In this document: positions 63,534 to 64,000 of the stretch, piece after piece
How positions within the stretch are numbered: position 1 is the stretch's first letter
Layout: each line of letters begins with the position of its first letter
Source: an uncultured Croceitalea sp.
GTDB taxonomy: Bacteria; Bacteroidota; Bacteroidia; Flavobacteriales; Flavobacteriaceae
Length of the DNA stretch: 64,000 bases
Direction of reading: 5' to 3'
NCBI GenBank assembly: GCA_947494805.1
Contig: CANLWK010000002.1
Span: 682,001 to 746,000, forward strand
Notes under the pieces: generated by a model
What the model was told of the DNA's origin: nothing
The model's input: only the letters and a program-made list of their open reading frames with translations
The model's database searches: none
Program-made: the position numbers and the translations under genes

Positions 63534-63566
63534 CAATGTCATGAAATGGACAATCAATGTCATGAA
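63534..63566 (-). promoter_or_regulatory. Tandem direct repeat (21-bp period), probable LytTR operator
   Basis: CAATGTCATGAA at 63534-63545 and again at 63555-63566, both perfect, start-to-start distance 21 bp. It lies 111 bp before the repeat-protein gene. The spacing matches known LytTR tandem sites. A near-consensus -7 (minus-strand CATATTTG, 63500-63507) lies between the site and the gene. Confidence 0.7.
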
Positions 63567-63592
63567 TTGTACATCCCTCAAATTTATAGGAC

Positions 63593-64000
63593 CTAAAGGG
63601 GTAGCAGCACTATATCTTTAAACGCCACTTCAGAGCCTTCCGCCTGAATGGCGATTTGTCCTTGTGAAACCGTTGCGTTATAACCATCGTTGACTAAATC
63701 GTTATTGACCCAAACTTTTATGGTATTGCCTTTGCATTCAACACTCAACGAATTCCAATCTCCCAATGGATGCTCAGAGGTATCGGTTAAATTGATGATA
63801 CGACGTAGTTTGCCTTCGGTAATGCCCCATTCAGATTTAGGCCCCCTTCGTTCTTCCATATCGGCGACAGTGATATCTTCGACAATGCACCAAAAATCCC
63901 CGGCGTTTTCATGCATGAGCTGCACTTCAATTGACTTGGGAAACATTTTATAGAGTGCCCTTGGCGTAGATGCGTGCACCAAAACACCACAATTTCCGGG
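63593..64000 (-). CDS. DUF1080 domain protein, C-terminal part (runs off right edge)
   Basis: The frame is open to the edge (about 135 codons shown). It reads GNCGVLVHASTPR, MFPKSIEVQLMHENAGDFW, RIINLTDTSEHPLGDWNSL and the end GQIAIQAEGSEVAFKDIVL, the C-terminal half of a DUF1080 (PF06439) domain. The N-terminus and any signal are outside the window. It lies upstream of, and on the same strand as, the repeat-protein operon, with about 170 bp between and the LytTR-type direct repeat in that gap. Confidence 0.92.
   Translation of the reverse strand, partial: PGNCGVLVHASTPRALYKMFPKSIEVQLMHENAGDFWCIVEDITVADMEERRGPKSEWGITEGKLRRIINLTDTSEHPLGDWNSLSVECKGNTIKVWVNNDLVNDGYNATVSQGQIAIQAEGSEVAFKDIVLLPL

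Overview
The window looks like chromosomal DNA of a marine-type flavobacterium (Bacteroidota, Flavobacteriaceae-like). It is AT-rich and has no obvious Shine-Dalgarno sequences. Where promoters can be read they fit the Bacteroidota TTG / TAnnTTTG pattern. The gene content is typical of the group: many short-signal lipoproteins, a SusC-like TonB receptor with a carboxypeptidase-like N-terminal domain, DUF6090, DUF2490, DUF4251 and DUF5694 proteins, AraC regulators with multi-helix membrane domains, DUF1080 hydrolases and LytS/LytTR two-component systems. No rRNA, tRNA, CRISPR array, insertion sequence or phage gene was seen.

Layout. 1-2.4 kb: the start of a PQQ-propeller-like protein, then a tetR gene and a Tat-exported thioredoxin-reductase-like flavoprotein, each preceded by the same inverted repeat. 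2.6-13.1 kb: a minus-strand run with mog, two secreted Ntn-hydrolase (penicillin acylase type) enzymes, a vanadium haloperoxidase/PAP2 protein, a small membrane protein and a large BNR/VPS10-type propeller. 13.4-29.6 kb: a mixed region of secreted hydrolases, regulators and dehydrogenases, including a decayed esterase gene at 17.0-17.4 kb and an HxlR repressor with a clear palindrome. 29.8-39.2 kb: FAD-dependent sugar-lactone-type oxidase, patatin, adenylate cyclase, PepSY-like protein, AraC/DJ-1/serine hydrolase. 39.4-45.5 kb: an operon of multi-domain NTF2-like proteins divergent from a LytS/LytTR pair, with tandem LytTR-type boxes between them. 45.5-58.7 kb: S41 protease, a MORN/DUF2490/YwqK-like operon, a TonB receptor divergent from marR, paired lipoproteins, NAPE-PLD-like hydrolase and sugar dehydrogenase. 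58.8-59.1 kb: a decayed D-aminoacylase remnant. 59.1-63.4 kb: the most unusual locus, one apparent operon coding a secreted protein built of 34-residue repeats centred on DSDHHKA, a normal LytS kinase, a LytS homologue that has lost its phospho-histidine and N-box, and a LytTR regulator. A perfect 12-bp direct repeat with a 21-bp period lies upstream. 63.6-64 kb: a DUF1080 protein cut by the window end.

How the parts may work together. Much of the region is a secreted/periplasmic hydrolytic repertoire (acylases, DUF1080 proteins, serine hydrolases, S41 proteases, sugar dehydrogenases) under many local regulators. Several regulators sit beside a likely operator: TetR, HxlR, MarR and two LytTR proteins. 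The two LytTR systems have boxes with the same 21-bp spacing and a similar TGAC-containing core. All functional statements rest on recognising motifs by eye; no database search was possible.
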